A DNA stretch of 64,000 nt from positions 126,001 through 190,000 of the forward strand of contig NW_019775802.1 of NCBI RefSeq assembly GCF_001039355.2, read 5' to 3'. This document shows, in pieces, positions 61,094 to 64,000 of this stretch; position 1 is the first letter of the stretch, and each line of letters starts with the position of its first letter. The stretch is from Lingula anatina. Its lineage: Eukaryota > Brachiopoda > Lingulata > Lingulida > Lingulidae. Position numbers and translations under genes: made by a program. A model generated the notes under the pieces. It was not told where the DNA came from. It made no database searches and was given only the letters and a program-made list of their open reading frames with translations.

Positions 61094-61223
61094 GTAAGCT
61101 AATTTGATCTTATTCTGTTGCATGGGCGTAACTAGGCATACGCACGGATGCACTGTGCGTACAATTTTTTGGCCAACCATGATATTATTTTTTTTATAAA
61201 TTAAGTGTATTTTTCACGGAATA

Positions 61224-61224
61224 N
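61224..61224. other. Single-N scaffold joint between MYCBP contig and ATM copy
   Basis: Left of the N is MYCBP intron sequence; right of it is ATM exon 9 flank starting in GA repeats, the same position at which the other copy restarts after its own N (54745). Confidence 0.95.
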
Positions 61225-64000
61225 GAGAGAGAGATGTACCTGATGGCAAACATCAGCTGCAAGAGCAATAAGAGCTGGTTTCACAGCAACCTCTCTTGAC
61301 CTGTAAATATAATGTCAAAATAATATAGTACTGCATAAATGTTAATTTATACATAAACTAAACTGATTAAAACAAAAATTACTCAAAATTTTTCACTGAA
61401 GTTGTAGTCTTAATATATTTCTACAAAAATTCCTTAAATTATCACTTAAACCTGCCAATGTAGCATACATCCTACCCAGTGGTATAACGAGTCCTTGTCT
61501 CTTGAGTTCCAATTTCCTCCAATAACACACTGTAGAGCTTGGTCAGATTGTACTGGGGAAAAAAACAGAAAATGCTTATATGGGATATACCTGCCAAAAT
61601 GAATTGTTTTCTTGGGAAAAAAGTAAAATCTTCCTAGTCGTGAATCATTACACAACCGTTCCCTGCACTTGAACTCTCGGATTGATTCATTTTCTAGTTT
61701 AGTGATTAAGTTCCAAATTATTAAGAGTGCCATGTCTTCCTTTGCATTTCATTGTTCACATGGAACTACTGATATCAGGTCTTTTATTTGACAGATTATA
61801 TAGATTTAAAGGTCTGAGTTAGGAAAGATTAGTTACTTTCCAGGCTATGTAGACATAGTAAATATGACTCTGGGAAATTTTAAAAAGCATTCAATTCGCC
61901 AGAAAAATTATAATGAGGGATCATATCATATTATAATGCATTTTTAATAACTCATGAGACTGCAAAGTCCTTTTTTTTCTTGATTGAATCAATCCATATA
62001 AAGGTAAAAAACATTACCTTCCAAGACCTGGAGTCTACAGCAAAAGCACCCTCTTCTTCCGTTTTTGCACCTTTAGGATGATGAATAGAAACCTGATGCT
62101 GCCAACATTCAATGATTGCACTCTGTAATAATAATAAAAAATCCGTATTCATAATACAAGGGTTAGTCTAATAATTTTATTATTTTTATTTTACTGGCAA
62201 AAATTCTCCCTTTTTGTTCTTAATTGTTCAACTCTTTTCATTAGTAACCATATTCAATCAACTGGTCACACAGAAACCCAAATAAGCTTTCAAAACAGTT
62301 TTTATTACAACCTTAAGCCTGTCCGTGGGCCTGTAGCTCCAACAATACAGTAATCCTGGGAAAATGTCTTCACCAAGACGAGAGAACTGTGTCCTGCACC
62401 TGGCTGCTACAGTTTTGGTTAGCTCATTGAGGGATGAGATGAGACGCTCCAAGATATTGCTGGTTATACTGACTTCAGACCTAATCATGGATGCAAGGAA
62501 TGAACACTCTCAACATTATAATGGTAACGAACAGAAGAAGGTGCCACATGCTACGTAAACTATTGGCATCTAGATCTATCTCTTAAAAGTGACTATCAAA
62601 AAGAATAATTTAGCATTTCTGAATGTCTCAGTAAAAAGGTTGGATATGAATAATACTTAAAGATGTTAAATGCTGCTTCTGGTATTATCACTCTTCAAAA
62701 ATTTTCACTTGCAGCTGCATATGCCAGTAGTTGTTGCATAAAGGTACATATGACCTTTCATTCTGCTCAGGTTTGATACTGGGTATACAACTCTAGATAA
62801 CCACCTATTGTCCATTACCCAATAATTTGTTGTACTTCTGTGACTTGAAATTTGTTTGTCAATGCTAAAACAAACTGTATCAAAGATTTTGTAGCATTTG
62901 TCACAGTGACATTTAAAATAGTTGTATCTCTAATTTCTAAAATATTCCACCATTTTAGAACAGATATTCCACCATTTTTTCAGTAGCATGTTATTTATTC
63001 TGCAAAAGATAAGCACATTTCAGTTTGAAAAATTAAACTTATACCTTAAAAAATCTAGGGCCAACACTTTTGTATAGAATTCAAGGAAGCATTTTGGTCT
63101 AAGGTCAGCTTGTCTAGTAGCCCCACGCATCATCAACTGAATGATTTGAGCTGACAGGAAACGATTGAAGCCTACTGGAGACTGGTAGAACAACTGACAA
63201 TATATCTGCAGTAAACCTACAACAAACATAAAAAAATTAATTTACCATACATGCTTCTCAAAAATGGTTTTAAGTAATTTTCTAGATTTTGAAATAATTC
63301 CTTAATATAACTCATTTAAATTGGAAATTATTACAGTATGACCTGACTTCTGTCTTTGAATACTAAGGCTGGTAAGAGAATATGGAGAATATCACACACA
63401 AAACAACAATAGTAATAAATAAAGATAATAATAATCAATAAAAATAAATTTAAAAAATAATAATAAAACTCTCCAAAAAAACTTTTATCAGACTTACCCT
63501 GCCAAGACTTGGGTGGAATGTCTCTCCAATATCTCTGTTCAGGTAAAATTTCTTTCATAAGAATGTTACTATAATCGGCACCAACAACTGAACATGCAAA
63601 CTCATCTTGCAATGTTGTCTGAATATGCTCTATTACATCAGTTACTTTCAATCGGGGGCCATCTGAAAAACAGAGGTAATCTGATTCTTTTCCAGGAAAT
63701 AATGTCCCTATTTCAAAGTACAGTATATCAGGCTGGGACTTATAAATGTAGGTGGTTATATATTAAACACAAAAGCATGCAGCAGACAAGCTTTCTGTAT
63801 TATCTCTACCTAGATAATCTTTAAATATTGCCTTAGATGCTTCTTAATGTTTGGATGCTTTTCAATGGCCTATTTGATAATAAAATTGATGTCTTTAAAT
63901 TTAAAGGAGTTGGAAAATAGCTTACTCTTGTTAATAGTTCTGATGACTGTTTTAAAGATAAAACATATTTCCAGCTTCTTCTTGTTAGTTGTAGCAGCTG
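61225..64000 (-). CDS. ATM: Second copy of ATM exons 9 to 3 (partial), probably the alternate haplotype
   Basis: Exons 61240-61300, 61476-61552, 62018-62122, 62312-62480, 63045-63216, 63498-63662 and a partial exon 3 from 63926 to the window end; lengths are identical to ATM exons 9 to 4 at 54765-57196. The match covers introns too (54746 to about 57535), with scattered substitutions and small indels. Every coding difference I checked in exons 6-9 is synonymous, and reading frames and splice sites are intact (exon 5 acceptor is GTAG instead of GCAG). The block begins right after an N at 61224 within a GA repeat. This fits a misplaced haplotig better than a working paralogue, though a young tandem duplication is not excluded. 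Confidence 0.9.

Noticed and set aside
61225-64000. A genuine second ATM gene
   Set aside because: It starts at an N within a GA repeat at the same point as the first copy's joint, and intron sequence is nearly identical. An allele is simpler than a paralogue; kept as a finding because it is testable.

Overview
This is animal nuclear DNA. Every gene has many short exons with GT-AG introns, the coding sequence covers only a small part of the window, and the gene set is metazoan: a Cys-loop neurotransmitter receptor, a chitin-binding secreted protein, LIM kinase, ATM and MYCBP. The peritrophin-type chitin-binding domain, a single LIM kinase of the LIMK1/2 type, AT-rich introns and two slightly different versions of several segments fit a heterozygous, probably marine, invertebrate. 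I could not place it in a phylum from the sequence alone.

Layout: (1) 1-2426 (+), the last four exons of an alpha-type nicotinic acetylcholine receptor subunit. (2) 3399-5978 (-), a complete five-exon gene for a secreted 251-residue protein with one chitin-binding type-2 domain, two Cys-rich modules ending in Cys-Cys, and a Thr/Ser-rich tail; this is the least familiar gene here. (3) 7614-29039 (+), a complete 14-exon LIM kinase (687 aa), with a 10.5-kb second intron and several non-autonomous repeat elements in its introns. (4) 31015-58577 (-), a complete ATM kinase reconstructed as 58 coding exons that join without a frame break into 2,987 codons plus stop. (5) 59532-61093 (+), MYCBP, head to head with ATM, its final exon lost at a scaffold join. 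(6) 61225-64000 (-), a second, slightly diverged copy of ATM exons 9 to 3, most likely the other haplotype placed in the scaffold by mistake.

The scaffold has visible joints: a 481-base N block at 47146-47626 flanked by about 990-base duplicate ends, and single Ns at 23293, 28517, 54745 and 61224. Three joints carry duplicated sequence, so apparent exon duplications (ATM exons 22-23 and 3-9) should not be read as biology before checking.

How the genes relate: there is no operon logic. LIM kinase controls actin turnover by phosphorylating cofilin. ATM is the apical double-strand-break kinase. MYCBP is a small Myc/PKA-anchoring cofactor that here shares a 954-bp CpG-rich interval with ATM, a candidate bidirectional promoter. 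Both convergent gene pairs (receptor/chitin-binding and LIMK/ATM) have poly(A) signals lying almost on top of each other. CpG density is high in the first 8 kb and at the ATM/MYCBP promoter but strongly reduced through LIMK and ATM, the pattern expected of mosaic gene-body methylation.
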